64,000 bases of DNA from Candidatus Cloacimonadota bacterium (lineage in GTDB: Bacteria > Cloacimonadota > Cloacimonadia > Cloacimonadales > WRIO01). Positions 1 to 9,157 of the stretch are shown here, in pieces. The stretch lies in the NCBI GenBank assembly GCA_009777575.1, contig WRLO01000004.1, positions 1-64,000 on the forward strand. Reading direction: 5' to 3'. The first letter of the stretch is position 1, and the number at the start of each line of letters is the position of its first letter. A program made the translations under genes and the position numbers. A model generated the notes under the pieces. The model ran no database searches and was not told the DNA's origin. It was given only the letters and a program-made list of their open reading frames with translations.

Positions 1-85
1 GGCGGTCATCGGGGGGAGGAGGAAGGCGTGGTGTCAAAGAGTAGGGGGTGGGGGTGATGTGGGGGGGGGGGGGGGGGGGGGGGGG
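1..85. repeat. G-rich low-complexity edge with a 25-nt poly-G run
   Basis: The first 60 bases are strongly G-rich, unlike the AT-rich rest of the window, and end in an uninterrupted run of 25 G at 61-85. Such a tract at a sequence edge could be a real low-complexity locus or a sequencing/assembly artefact; two-colour Illumina chemistry is known to generate false poly-G. Confidence 0.85.
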
Positions 86-426
86 TAAAATTTGCTCTTA
101 GGGTAGGCATGGAATAGCAAAGAATCGACGAAAACGAAAATTTAATACCCAAAAGACCTTTTTTGACAAAGTCTCTCAATCTGGCTATTTTGAGCCTTCT
201 CGCAAGTGTTTCCAAAACCATATTCTGTTCCATAACCGTTAGATTCAATTTAATTTCCACTCCAAAAACAAATTTTATATTCAGTTGAGCGACATTTTAT
301 AAAACAAGTTAAAAAAGTCAAGAACTATTTTCCAATCCATGAATAATTTTTACATAATTTATTTTAAAATCGTCTCAATTCCTTTTATTCAAAGAAATCT
401 ACTATGAAAATATTTTTTTCAATATC
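86..426. other. Intergenic stretch without a convincing gene
   Basis: AT-rich sequence. A minus-strand reading frame starting with GTG near 260 has a possible GGAG upstream, but it runs into the poly-G tract as a proline run, so it is at most a broken gene remnant. I see nothing else that can be named. Confidence 0.5.
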
Positions 427-652
427 TCATATATGACCGCAGTCCGAGAACCCCTATTTTGTCGTTTTTATTTATTTTTATGAGTTCATATTTGTATTCG
501 CATCGAAAATAAGGCGTAAGCAATACGCCACTACGATTCTCCATTATCCACTTAAGGCGTAAGCAATACGCTACTACGATCCTCCATTATCCACTTAAGG
601 CGTAACAATACGCCACTACAAATATGGGTTCTCAGACTGCGGTCATATATGA
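427..652. mobile_element. MITE-like element, copy A
   Basis: Bounded by near-perfect 27-bp terminal inverted repeats. The left end begins TCATATATGACCGCAGTC and continues to GAGAACCC at 453; the right end runs from GGGTTCTC at 626 to 652, with a single mismatch between the ends. Inside are three copies of the hairpin GGCGTAAGCAATACGCC (near 513, 556 and 599, the last two degenerate). It has no coding capacity. The same ends recur in copies B-E at 47.7, 49.5, 51.1 and 52.8 kb, which marks it as a dispersed non-autonomous element. Confidence 0.8.
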
Positions 653-683
653 TCCCTCTCCGAAAAGCCCAACTCTGTGAATA

Positions 684-769
684 TTTGTCATTCTGAACAC
701 AATGAGGAATCTCATCATATTGATTTTTTAATAACTTTCGAGATTCTTCACTGCATTCAGAATGACAAA
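684..769. repeat. Imperfect palindromic repeat (CATTCTGA-type)
   Basis: TTTGTCATTCTGAA at 684-697 is mirrored exactly by TTCAGAATGACAAA at 756-769, with a second paired block inside (GAATCTC / GAGATTC). This is the widespread intergenic palindrome type of many environmental genomes. A related fragment, GTCACCTTGAACGAAGTG, lies inside the coding region near 8359. Confidence 0.75.
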
Positions 770-848
770 GAAAACCTGAAATCATATCAATTATTCTTTT
801 AAAAACTCGTAACAAATTTAATACAAAATAATAAAACTTTGAAAAAAC

Positions 849-878
849 TTGACATAAAACCTAAATAAAAAAAACTTG
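849..878 (+). promoter_or_regulatory. Putative housekeeping promoter (TTGACA-N19-ACTTG)
   Basis: TTGACA at 849-854 and ACTTG at 874-878 with exactly 19 bases between. The same motif and spacing precede the genes starting near 24593, 41950 and 62049. The geometry resembles the -33/-7 promoters of Bacteroidetes. It would drive the gene at 939; a short AATTTGTA-type tandem tract at about 893-929 lies in the leader. Confidence 0.6.
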
Positions 879-938
879 TTTTCAAAAGTATTATTTGTAA
901 TTTGTAAATTGTAATTTGTAATTTATAATGAGGTAACA

Positions 939-2723
939 ATGGAAAAAATAAAAACTATTCAATATGGTATTTCAAGTTTTGCTGATATTTCAGAAAATAA
1001 TGCTTATTATGTTGACAAAACAATGTTTATCCCTGAAATTGAAAAAACGAAATTCAATTTCCTCATCCGTCCTCGACGCTTCGGGAAATCTATGTTTTTA
1101 TCGATGCTTGCTTTATACTATGATAAAGCAACCCAAGAACAATTTAACACCTTATTTAAAGAGACTTGGATTCATGAGCATCCAACAGAGGAAAAAGGTA
1201 AATATCTCATTTTATACCTCGATTTTTCAATGGTTATTCAAGAAACAGAAAACATACAAGAGAGATTTGAAAGCTATTGTAATGCAGAGATTGATGCTTT
1301 TCTAACAAAGTATAAAGAGTTTATACCAGAGCAAACTATCCTCAAAGTCAATCAGATTTCTTCTTCAGGAGAAAAGCTAAACAATATTGCAATAGGTCTA
1401 AGGGATACCAACTACAAATTTTATGTATTTATAGACGAATATGACAATTTTACCAATACTCTTTTATCTGATAAAGGAAATATTCTTTATCAACAAATTA
1501 CACGAGATACTGGTTTCTTTAAAAGTTTTTTCAGGGTCTTAAAAGGGCTTACAGGTGGTGTCAGATCAGGTCTTGCCAGACTTTTCATGACAGGTGTTTC
1601 ACCTATCACTCTTGATGATGTGTCAAGTGGGTTTAATATAGGGACAAATATTTCTTTGATGCCAGAATATAACTCCCTTCTTGGTTTTACAGAAAAAGAT
1701 GTCAGTGATATTTTTGATTATTACATCTCGGCTGGTCAATATCTTTTGGATAAAGAAGAGTCTATGCACCTTTTGAGAAAATGGTATGACAATTATTTTT
1801 TTTCATCAAAAAGTAAAGAGTCAGTATACAATACAGACGGAGTCTTGTATTTTTTGTTGTTCACTATAAATAAAACTAATTATCCTGAATACCTCATTGA
1901 TGAAAATCTCCGCATGGACTATACAAAGCTCCAAAACCTTGTCTTTCATGGAGATGAGCTTAATGGCAATTTTGATATTTTGACTGAAATTATTAATACT
2001 GGTAAAGTGTCCGCAAATATAAACAAATCTTTTTCTTTCAGTCTTCTCAAAGAATCAGAAAACTACAAATCTTTTCTATACTTTCTGGGATTATTAACTT
2101 TTACGGGAAAAACTTGTGAAGGCAAGACATTAATACAAATTCCTAACGAGACAATAAAGCACCTTGTTTATGACTATATAAAAAGTATTTTACGCAAACC
2201 TTATGGTAGATTGAATTGGGTAGATGACCTGATAAACTTAATGTCTAAGATGGCATATAGAGGAGATTTCCAACCTGTCTTTGATTACATCCAAAAACTC
2301 CTCAATATCCAGACCAGTGTTCGAGATTTTATAAACGGTGAGGCTGTAGTAAAGACATTTCAACTTATTTACCTGAACATCAACGATTTTTATACTAGCT
2401 ACTCAGAAAAAGAGATGAACAAAGGATTTGCAGATATTGTGTTATTTCCATTTTACCAAAAATATCCAGACATGAAATATGCTTATCTCATCGAGCTAAA
2501 ATACATCAAAAAAGAGATTGAGGGTGAAAAACTATCTCAAGAAATAAATAATAAAATCAAAGAAGCCACAGAACAGCTCACAAAATACTCCGATGACCAC
2601 CGCTCCAAAAAAGAGTTTAGTATCGCACCCTTTGGCAATGTCATCCTCAAAAAAATAATCGTAGTCTATCATGGATGGGAGATGGTGTTTTGTTCTGATT
2701 TGCCCCCTTCGATATGCGATTAG
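939..2723 (+). CDS. AAA-ATPase-like / PD-(D/E)XK nuclease family protein (DUF1703 type)
   Basis: A 594-aa protein of the family that joins an N-terminal AAA-ATPase-like domain to a C-terminal PD-(D/E)XK nuclease-like domain (PDDEXK_9). Seen: the opening block YYVDKTMFI, Walker A-like RPRRFGKS (about 44-51), Walker B-like FIDEYDNF (about 164-171), and a nuclease-type core KGFADIVL then YLIELKYIK (about 493-524), giving D...ExK. ATG is preceded by GAGGT. The molecular role of this family is not established; it is typically multicopy and has been linked to defence or mobile DNA. It stands alone, and a MITE lies about 290 bp upstream. A second member is at 22881-24593. Confidence 0.85.
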   Translation: MEKIKTIQYGISSFADISENNAYYVDKTMFIPEIEKTKFNFLIRPRRFGKSMFLSMLALYYDKATQEQFNTLFKETWIHEHPTEEKGKYLILYLDFSMVIQETENIQERFESYCNAEIDAFLTKYKEFIPEQTILKVNQISSSGEKLNNIAIGLRDTNYKFYVFIDEYDNFTNTLLSDKGNILYQQITRDTGFFKSFFRVLKGLTGGVRSGLARLFMTGVSPITLDDVSSGFNIGTNISLMPEYNSLLGFTEKDVSDIFDYYISAGQYLLDKEESMHLLRKWYDNYFFSSKSKESVYNTDGVLYFLLFTINKTNYPEYLIDENLRMDYTKLQNLVFHGDELNGNFDILTEIINTGKVSANINKSFSFSLLKESENYKSFLYFLGLLTFTGKTCEGKTLIQIPNETIKHLVYDYIKSILRKPYGRLNWVDDLINLMSKMAYRGDFQPVFDYIQKLLNIQTSVRDFINGEAVVKTFQLIYLNINDFYTSYSEKEMNKGFADIVLFPFYQKYPDMKYAYLIELKYIKKEIEGEKLSQEINNKIKEATEQLTKYSDDHRSKKEFSIAPFGNVILKKIIVVYHGWEMVFCSDLPPSICD

Positions 2724-2762
2724 AGGGATGTCAATTTATTAGCATATCCTTGCAATCTCCTA

Positions 2763-4127
2763 CTAATCTTCTTTTTCCAACAATATCTGAAGGTTACTTT
2801 TTTCTATTTGTTCTTCGACATTTTTTATCAATTTTCTATCTATGAGTGTCTCACACACATAGATATGCTCCTCCTGAACATAATCGATAGATTGAATATC
2901 TGTATAATTATGTAAAAATGACACAATATTTTCTGCGATTGCGGGGATAATAAATTTTTTCTTTGTTTTTCTATGAGATAGATATTTTTTTACGCATTTT
3001 TTTAGATCATCGAGATTTTCACCTGTTTTGGCTGAAATAAATATACAGTCCACATATGAATTTTTTAAATCCTTTTTTTGAAATTTATCCATCAAGGAAT
3101 AAAATGTATCACATTTATTAAAGACAAGTATCACATCCTTGTCATCGGCTTTTATTTCTTTTAATATCTTGTCTACTGTCTCTATATGATCTTCTTTTTT
3201 AGGATTGTTGATATCTACTACATGTAAAAGTAAATCAGCCTCACGAACCTCATGTAGTGTGGAATAAAACGATTGTATCAAGGTTGGTGGTAGATTTTCT
3301 ATAAAACCTATAGTGTCCGTCAACATTAATGATTCGTGTGAACTTGAACTATAGGAATCATTGGCATCTTCATTATTTGACACAATACATTGGAATGCCC
3401 TCGTAGTTGAATCTAAGGTTGCAAACAATTTATCCGCTGTATAAATGCTCTCCTTTGTCAATACATTAAACAATGTTGATTTTCCAGCATTTGTATATCC
3501 TACCAAACATATAGATATTTGATTTGCTCTCTTTTTGCGCTTCGTTTCTGTAGTCTTTTTTATGTTTTCTAATTTCTCTTTTAGCATTGATATGCGATTT
3601 CTGACTAACCGTCTATCTATTTCGATTTGGGTCTCACCAGGACCACGAACTCCTACTGCACTACCACCTGCTATTCTAGAAAAATGATGCCATAAATGAC
3701 GAAGTTTTGAATAACTATATTCCAGTTGAGCCAGCTCCACCTGGAGTTTTGATTCTGCGGTTTGAGCATGTTTTGCAAAAATATCCAATATCAATTCTGT
3801 CCTATCAACTATATTACATTTCGTTTTTTCCGCTATATTTCTTGCTTGAGAAGGGCTTAAATTGTCATTAAAGATCAATGTTGTGATATTGTTGATTTCT
3901 ATTTGAGAGTTGATTTCTTCTAATTTTCCCTTACCTACTAAGGTGGCATTATCACGCCTTTCCAGAGCTTGAACAAATGTTTCTACTACCTCTATTCCAG
4001 CAGTTTCTGACAATTGATGTAATTCTGACATACTATATTCATATTCTTCTTTGCTCTGATATTTAGGATGAACTCCTATCAAAAAAGCTCTTTCGATTTT
4101 AGCTGATATCGTTATACTTTTACTCAT
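2763..4127 (-). CDS. hflX: GTPase HflX
   Basis: HflX is a ribosome-associated GTPase that splits stalled or heat-stressed 70S ribosomes in the cytoplasm. The 454-aa length is normal. Seen: the HflX-specific linker RGPGETQIE (161-169) after a helical N-terminal domain; the G domain with G1 GYTNAGKST (about 210-218), G3 DTIGF (271-275) and G4 NKCD; and a short C-terminal domain. It starts with ATG 13 bp after the stop of the SpoVG-like gene, so both are probably one transcript. Identification is firm. Confidence 0.95.
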   Translation of the reverse strand: MSKSITISAKIERAFLIGVHPKYQSKEEYEYSMSELHQLSETAGIEVVETFVQALERRDNATLVGKGKLEEINSQIEINNITTLIFNDNLSPSQARNIAEKTKCNIVDRTELILDIFAKHAQTAESKLQVELAQLEYSYSKLRHLWHHFSRIAGGSAVGVRGPGETQIEIDRRLVRNRISMLKEKLENIKKTTETKRKKRANQISICLVGYTNAGKSTLFNVLTKESIYTADKLFATLDSTTRAFQCIVSNNEDANDSYSSSSHESLMLTDTIGFIENLPPTLIQSFYSTLHEVREADLLLHVVDINNPKKEDHIETVDKILKEIKADDKDVILVFNKCDTFYSLMDKFQKKDLKNSYVDCIFISAKTGENLDDLKKCVKKYLSHRKTKKKFIIPAIAENIVSFLHNYTDIQSIDYVQEEHIYVCETLIDRKLIKNVEEQIEKSNLQILLEKED

Positions 4128-4140
4128 CTATATTTCTTTT

Positions 4141-4428
4141 TTATCCCTCAAAAACCCGCATTTTATTCAATTTCTTCCTCCATTCAAGAAACGCATCTTT
4201 TATTTGGATACAGAAAAGGGTCCGTTCATCTTCTGTCTCAAATGTTATCACATCGAAACTATATAGTTTACCTGTCTTTGAAATAAAGGATTTCTTTGGC
4301 AATTCCACTACTAAATCACCCTCTATATTTAATATCGAAATCTCATTTAAAATTAATCCTTCATGTAGTTTTACTAATGCTCTCGCTTCTACTCTACCGG
4401 TGTTTATATCCTTAAATTTTATTTCCAT
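4141..4428 (-). CDS. SpoVG-like protein
   Basis: A 95-aa protein whose order of motifs resembles SpoVG: an N-terminal strand ending INTGRVEARALV, a central block GDLVVELPKK, and a C-terminal helix IKDAFLEW. SpoVG family members are small nucleic-acid-binding regulators found also in non-sporulating bacteria. The match is by pattern only and the central Pro-containing motif diverges, so the call is tentative. It sits immediately upstream of hflX (13 bp) and 35 bp downstream of the membrane-fusion gene, on the same strand. GAGGT precedes the ATG. Confidence 0.55.
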   Translation of the reverse strand: MEIKFKDINTGRVEARALVKLHEGLILNEISILNIEGDLVVELPKKSFISKTGKLYSFDVITFETEDERTLFCIQIKDAFLEWRKKLNKMRVFEG

Positions 4429-4463
4429 GTTTTTTACCTCTTTTTATTTATTTACATTAAAAA

Positions 4464-5543
4464 TTAGCTCCTACGAGGTTCTTGAAGAGATATCTCCTCA
4501 TCTTCAAGAAGACCTTCAAGTATCTCAACCCTTTGCATGTCGTTTATGCCCGTTCTGATAAAGACTGGAGGTCCGATTGTATCGTTTTCTACTTTGTAAA
4601 CTATATCACTACCAGATACATCGCTAAAGATTGCCCGGATGGGAATGACCAATATGTCTTCCCGAGTCTCTCCTAATATTGTTACATTCGCAGATAAACC
4701 CGGTCGCAATCGATTGTCCCTTTGATCGATTTCTATTTGGATAGGAAACACTCTCACATTGCTTTCGATTCGAGCTTGTGCACTTATGCGAGAAATTGAA
4801 CCTGTAAAAGTATCATAAGGAAATGCATCGATTCTGATTGTAGCTGTCATTCTTTCCGATATTTTTGAGATGTCTACCTCATTTATTGTTGAATTTACTA
4901 CCATATTGGTCAAATCTGCCACCCGCATCAATATCGTGCCATCCCCAAATGATGTCGTGCTTGCAGTCACCATTTCACCTTCTTCTATATTTCTTTCGAT
5001 TATCGTGCCAGTCGTCGTTGCATAAACCCTTGATATGTTCTCTCTCGTTTCTATATCCTCAATCAATGCAAATTGCTGACGAGCTATGTCCAAATCAAGT
5101 TTCGCTGTTTCTAAATTGTCTTGTAATCTTTGATATTCGATCCTTGATATAAAATTGTTTTCAAAGAGAGTTGTACCTTCTTCTAAGTTAATTGTCGCAT
5201 CTTGTAACCGTATTTCGGCTAACCGAAGTTCATTACGAATATTTGCCATCGTGCGAGCTTGATTGTAATCAGGCTCTATGTCTGCTATCAATTGACCTGC
5301 ACGGACAAAATCATTTTCATCTACATAAAGATGAACTACTCGCCCTGTCACTCGAGATTGGATGGATACTATTGATTGAGGTTGGATTTCCCCTGTCTCT
5401 TCCATCCGTATACTAATTGTCCCTCTTGTTACTGTGGTTCTCGGAAATTGGACTGTTTCTTCTACATTTTCGCTTTTGTGGTAGATAAAATAGCCACCTA
5501 CCAAACCACCGATAATTAAAAATATTATAATGAATTTTTTCAT
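4464..5543 (-). CDS. Periplasmic membrane-fusion (adaptor) protein, HlyD/RND type
   Basis: Adaptor that would link an inner-membrane transporter to the TolC-like protein encoded just upstream. The 359-aa product has an N-terminal membrane anchor (about 3-20), a split biotinyl-lipoyl domain (SRVTGRVVHLYVDENDFVRAG and its partner TGTIIERNIEEGEMV), a coiled-coil hairpin between the halves, and a beta-barrel with RPGLSANVTI near the C terminus. It follows the tolC-like gene by 19 bp. No MacB-, RND- or MFS-type permease is in the window, so the transporter it serves is unknown. A Fur-like box heads the probable operon. Confidence 0.9.
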   Translation of the reverse strand: MKKFIIIFLIIGGLVGGYFIYHKSENVEETVQFPRTTVTRGTISIRMEETGEIQPQSIVSIQSRVTGRVVHLYVDENDFVRAGQLIADIEPDYNQARTMANIRNELRLAEIRLQDATINLEEGTTLFENNFISRIEYQRLQDNLETAKLDLDIARQQFALIEDIETRENISRVYATTTGTIIERNIEEGEMVTASTTSFGDGTILMRVADLTNMVVNSTINEVDISKISERMTATIRIDAFPYDTFTGSISRISAQARIESNVRVFPIQIEIDQRDNRLRPGLSANVTILGETREDILVIPIRAIFSDVSGSDIVYKVENDTIGPPVFIRTGINDMQRVEILEGLLEDEEISLQEPRRS

Positions 5544-5562
5544 ATAAAACTCCTTTATTTCT

Positions 5563-6795
5563 TTACCATATTCCTAAAATCTTTCCAGACAACGCAAAAT
5601 TCAGCTCCTCTTGCCGTCTGATGATTGAATAAAACTGATTAATCAACTGAAATTCTGCATTCAGATAACTATTCCGAGTTTCGATAAGCTCCAAATTGCT
5701 CAATACCCCAAGCATGTATCTTTCTTCGGCCATCCTCAAATTAGTTCTTGTTAATTCTAATCTTTGTTGATGTAGCTCGTATGTCTGGATAAGCCTGTTT
5801 AAATCATTTATTATTTGAGTTATTTCCAAGGAAAACCTTTCTTTTTCTTCTTCGAATACTTGATTTTCTAAATTGAAACTACGCTTAGAGATGCGATAAC
5901 CTATATTTGAACCATGATTAAATATTGGATATGAAAAATTTATCATAAATGTCCCTATATTGTAGGATCCATACCAATTCGATGACCAGCGATTAACGGC
6001 GTTCGTTGACCAACTATATCCTACAGATATATTAGGTAATTGTCCTAAATATTGCTGAGTCAAGTTATTCCTATTCATTTCCAAACCAAGTTCTGATATT
6101 TCTATATTTAGGTTTCGTGGTTCTGAAATATTAGGTACTGGTAATATCTCAAAATCTATGATTTCAAATGGATATCCCTTATCTTCAAGATTCAATATCA
6201 AAAATAGATTCTCTCTTTGTGAATCAAGGCTGTTGTGCAAGTCTACCAATTGAATATAGGTGTCTAAGGTATCCAATTGAATATTTTGAACTTCAAATAT
6301 TGTTCGTCTACCACTTTCAAATTGTATCTTAGTTTGCTCAAACATTCGCCTTTGCTGATTGAGGTTTTCTTCTATTATGCGAATGCTTCGTTCTTGTTGA
6401 ATTATGTTGATATATGAAAAAAGTATATCTCGCGCTATCTCTTTTCTTCTATTTTCGTGGCTCAATTCGACTATGCGTCTATCGAGTGCTGTCCGTCGGA
6501 GATTAAAATATGTTGGCTCATTTAAGGACAAATATTTACTTATAGAAAATGAAGAACTATAATCTCCTAATCCATCCGGATCCACATATGATGCAGTGAT
6601 ATTAGCTGTTGGCAATAAATCTAAATAGGCACTCATTCGGTTATCTCTGCTGTTTTGGATAGCATTTTGTGACCGCATTATATTCGTAGAACTAGTCAAT
6701 CCATGATTTATCAAATCATTTAAATAATATACCTCTGCTTCCAAGGCAATTGAAACCAATATTATATAAACTAAAAATAGTATCTTTTTTAACAT
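5563..6795 (-). CDS. TolC-family outer-membrane efflux protein
   Basis: Outer-membrane channel of tripartite export systems. The 410-aa product has a signal peptide (about 1-20) and two repeats of long helices with strands between, as in TolC (OEP) proteins; the typical second-half block is RMAEERYMLGVLSNLELIETR, in which helix residues precede a YxxGxxSxLE-like turn. It lies 15 bp downstream of the barrel gene and 19 bp upstream of the adaptor gene, all on the minus strand, so the three genes probably form one operon. The substrate cannot be read from the sequence. Confidence 0.9.
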   Translation of the reverse strand: MLKKILFLVYIILVSIALEAEVYYLNDLINHGLTSSTNIMRSQNAIQNSRDNRMSAYLDLLPTANITASYVDPDGLGDYSSSFSISKYLSLNEPTYFNLRRTALDRRIVELSHENRRKEIARDILFSYINIIQQERSIRIIEENLNQQRRMFEQTKIQFESGRRTIFEVQNIQLDTLDTYIQLVDLHNSLDSQRENLFLILNLEDKGYPFEIIDFEILPVPNISEPRNLNIEISELGLEMNRNNLTQQYLGQLPNISVGYSWSTNAVNRWSSNWYGSYNIGTFMINFSYPIFNHGSNIGYRISKRSFNLENQVFEEEKERFSLEITQIINDLNRLIQTYELHQQRLELTRTNLRMAEERYMLGVLSNLELIETRNSYLNAEFQLINQFYSIIRRQEELNFALSGKILGIW

Positions 6796-6810
6796 TTTTT
6801 AATCTTTCCT

Positions 6811-9105
6811 CTAATTTATAAAATACCATACTAAATAAGAACTTATGTGATAATCGTTCAATATTTCGTTACCAAATATCATATTTCTGTATATATTATT
6901 TATTTCCAGTTTTATGTCAAATAGTTTTGTAATTCCCAAGGCAAAATATGCATCTACTACCGGATTTGACTGCCGTAATACTCCAGAATCATTGATAACA
7001 TCACCCATAAAGGAAACCCGAGAACCTATTCTCATTTGGTTGTTATGCCTCAAATACCATGCCAGAGATAATTCCAATGTATTGGAATATTCCGGTAATA
7101 AATAAAATTGTTCCTGAAAATTGTCATATTCAAACCTATTATTCAAAAAAAGCACAAAATCATATATTTTCAAGGAAGCACTAATGTCTGATGAAAATGT
7201 CATAAAATCTTCTTTTATCCGCAACCATTGCATTTCTTCTGTAGGATTATTGATGCTCCTAAACTGAGAAATATTCTTTTCCCCAAGCATAAAATCTGCC
7301 TGTATTGTCGTTTCTATTCTGTCGGAATTAACAAAAAACGATGCTCCCTTTTCAGGGTTAGAAGTAAATATATATTCTTTATCATATTTTATTCTCAGTC
7401 CACCTTTCATTTCACGAAAAATATGATTCTCTATTCGATATTTCAAAAATGGTCTTACCACATCTGAATAATTTAAATCTGTCAAAATATTAATATTCCT
7501 ATGAAAATCCCAAACTGACTTCTGCTGCATATTGATTCGCGATATGTCTTCAAAAAGAATTATATTCAACTCAGATTGAAACTTTTCATGGTTCAAATTA
7601 TATGACAATCCCAGTATATTGTCTTCTGTTTTTTCCTCTGAATATACTATATCCGCCCCTTCTGCCCAATTCATTTCATTGTTTCCTACATCCCTCTGAT
7701 AAGATATCTTTATTTCTTGAAATTTATTTTCATACTGCAAACCTAACACCAATCCTAAATTTTCACATCGTATTCGATCGGATGTTCTATTTGAATTGAT
7801 CCGATTATTCGATAAAAATGCACTCCCAAACAAATATTTCCATGAAACATCTAAACTTATAAACTGCCAATTCTCGGTTATTGTTTCATTCTGTAATAAA
7901 AATATTTTCTCCAAAAAATACTGTCGAGCCACTAAATCACGGTTGGTATCAAGATACATTGCTGTAAAATCTATATATGTTTTTACTCCGTGAAAATCTG
8001 CTTCTAGTTGCCCTAAGCCATTTTCTTCCCGAGAGACTGAAGAAATCAATGTTTCCTCTTCATTTTCTCTCTTCTCTTCAGCTAATTGACAATCTTCTGT
8101 TAATATCTCCATTTCTATATCAATGTCTGATGAAATCCCCTCACATTGATAGGGGTCTGAAATCCCCCCACATTTATGGAGGGGGTAGGGGGGGGAAATT
8201 GTAGCAACATCGATTCCATCCTCATCTTGTAGCAACTCAGCGTTCTCTTCTATTGCCTCATAATTATACTCCCCATCACCTTGTTGCTCCTCCCTGTCAC
8301 CTTGTTGCCCATCCCTATCACCTTGTTGCCCCTCCCTGTCACCTTGTTGCCCCTCTCTGTCACCTTGAACGAAGTGAAAGGGCTTTCCTACATCGATTCT
8401 ATATCTCACCTGTATATACATGTCAGATTCCCTATGATTGAAGCCATATTTATACTCATCACGACCTCGAAAATCGCCACGAAAATTTATATTCGGTATT
8501 GTGAATAAATCGTCTTTATAAACCGTCAAATGTGCAAAATCTTTATCAAAATCTCCCAAGCCTGCATACAAACGCGTCAAAGTAACCTCATAAGGATAAT
8601 ATTCGCTATTAAATCTATTATCCTCTAAATGCCCAAAATTTGTCAATTTACGAGTATATGTTTTTAAGGGTAATTGCGTATTGATTAACCAGATATTATT
8701 TATCTTCAATTTATCTTGATATGGAACTTCATAAAGGCTTTCTGTGTAAACTATTCGCTCCATATCCTCAGCTGCAAACCTTACAATATCGTCTTTGGTG
8801 AAATTTATCTCTCGAAGTTCTCTATTTCTTTGACGCCGTTGTTGAAGCCCTTCTGTTTCTTCAAAATCATACATTAATCCATTCATGTTTTCTGGATGTT
8901 GCTGTAAATCCTCATTTTCAATGTTTTCTTCCAGATTATTATCACCATTCTCCGATGAAGTTTGATTTTCTTCATTATTGATATGTGATGTGTTGTCTAT
9001 ACTTTGATTATCCCCATTTATATGGTTTTCCTCACAGAGAAGAGACTTCACCAATAATACATTTAACAAGAAAAAAACTATATATACCAGTTTCTTTGAT
9101 ACCAT
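6811..9105 (-). CDS. Putative outer-membrane beta-barrel protein carrying repeat-derived inserts
   Basis: A 764-aa protein with a signal peptide (about 1-24), an acidic Asn/Glu-rich region (about 25-85) and a C-terminal half of alternating short strands with aromatic residues, ending in WYFIN, as expected of an outer-membrane barrel. No named family is recognised. The middle (about 245-330) holds foreign-looking sequence: four 7-residue units of GDREGQQ type coded by a 21-bp tandem repeat (8275-8365), a CATTCTGA-type palindrome fragment (8359-8382), and a C-rich hairpin repeat (8130-8202) translated as PPYPLHKCGG. The gene heads the tolC/adaptor operon, 36 bp after a Fur-like box. Confidence 0.6.
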   Translation of the reverse strand: MVSKKLVYIVFFLLNVLLVKSLLCEENHINGDNQSIDNTSHINNEENQTSSENGDNNLEENIENEDLQQHPENMNGLMYDFEETEGLQQRRQRNRELREINFTKDDIVRFAAEDMERIVYTESLYEVPYQDKLKINNIWLINTQLPLKTYTRKLTNFGHLEDNRFNSEYYPYEVTLTRLYAGLGDFDKDFAHLTVYKDDLFTIPNINFRGDFRGRDEYKYGFNHRESDMYIQVRYRIDVGKPFHFVQGDREGQQGDREGQQGDRDGQQGDREEQQGDGEYNYEAIEENAELLQDEDGIDVATISPPYPLHKCGGISDPYQCEGISSDIDIEMEILTEDCQLAEEKRENEEETLISSVSREENGLGQLEADFHGVKTYIDFTAMYLDTNRDLVARQYFLEKIFLLQNETITENWQFISLDVSWKYLFGSAFLSNNRINSNRTSDRIRCENLGLVLGLQYENKFQEIKISYQRDVGNNEMNWAEGADIVYSEEKTEDNILGLSYNLNHEKFQSELNIILFEDISRINMQQKSVWDFHRNINILTDLNYSDVVRPFLKYRIENHIFREMKGGLRIKYDKEYIFTSNPEKGASFFVNSDRIETTIQADFMLGEKNISQFRSINNPTEEMQWLRIKEDFMTFSSDISASLKIYDFVLFLNNRFEYDNFQEQFYLLPEYSNTLELSLAWYLRHNNQMRIGSRVSFMGDVINDSGVLRQSNPVVDAYFALGITKLFDIKLEINNIYRNMIFGNEILNDYHISSYLVWYFIN
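8130..8202. repeat. C/G-rich hairpin repeats inside a coding region
   Basis: Two back-to-back hairpins (CCCCTCACATTGATAGGGG, then CCCCCCACATTTATGGAGGG) interrupt the barrel gene without breaking its frame. The second reads like the intergenic repeat CCCCATAAATGTGGGGGG at 19382-19399, in opposite orientation. Confidence 0.7.
8275..8382. repeat. 21-bp coding tandem repeat fused to a palindrome fragment
   Basis: About four and a half copies of a 21-bp unit (core TGTCACCTTGTTGCCCC) encode GDREGQQ-type heptads. The tract ends in GTCACCTTGAACGAAGTG (8359-8376), half of a common intergenic palindrome. The unit shares GTCACCTTG with that fragment, so the array may have expanded from it. Confidence 0.75.
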
Positions 9106-9140
9106 AAATTATTGTTCATTTTTTATTATTTTTATTCCCT

Positions 9141-9157
9141 TTGATAATAATTATCAA
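9141..9157. promoter_or_regulatory. Perfect 7-1-7 Fur-family box
   Basis: TTGATAATAATTATCAA contains TGATAAT-A-ATTATCA, identical to the 7-1-7 consensus known for Fur in Bacillus subtilis. It lies 36 bp upstream of the barrel/tolC/adaptor operon start, a typical operator position. This suggests iron- or other metal-dependent repression; the regulator itself is not in the window. Confidence 0.65.

Noticed and set aside
6-260. Minus-strand open frame ending in a proline run
   Set aside because: The frame reads through the poly-G tract, its last third is low complexity, and no family is recognisable; at best a broken remnant.
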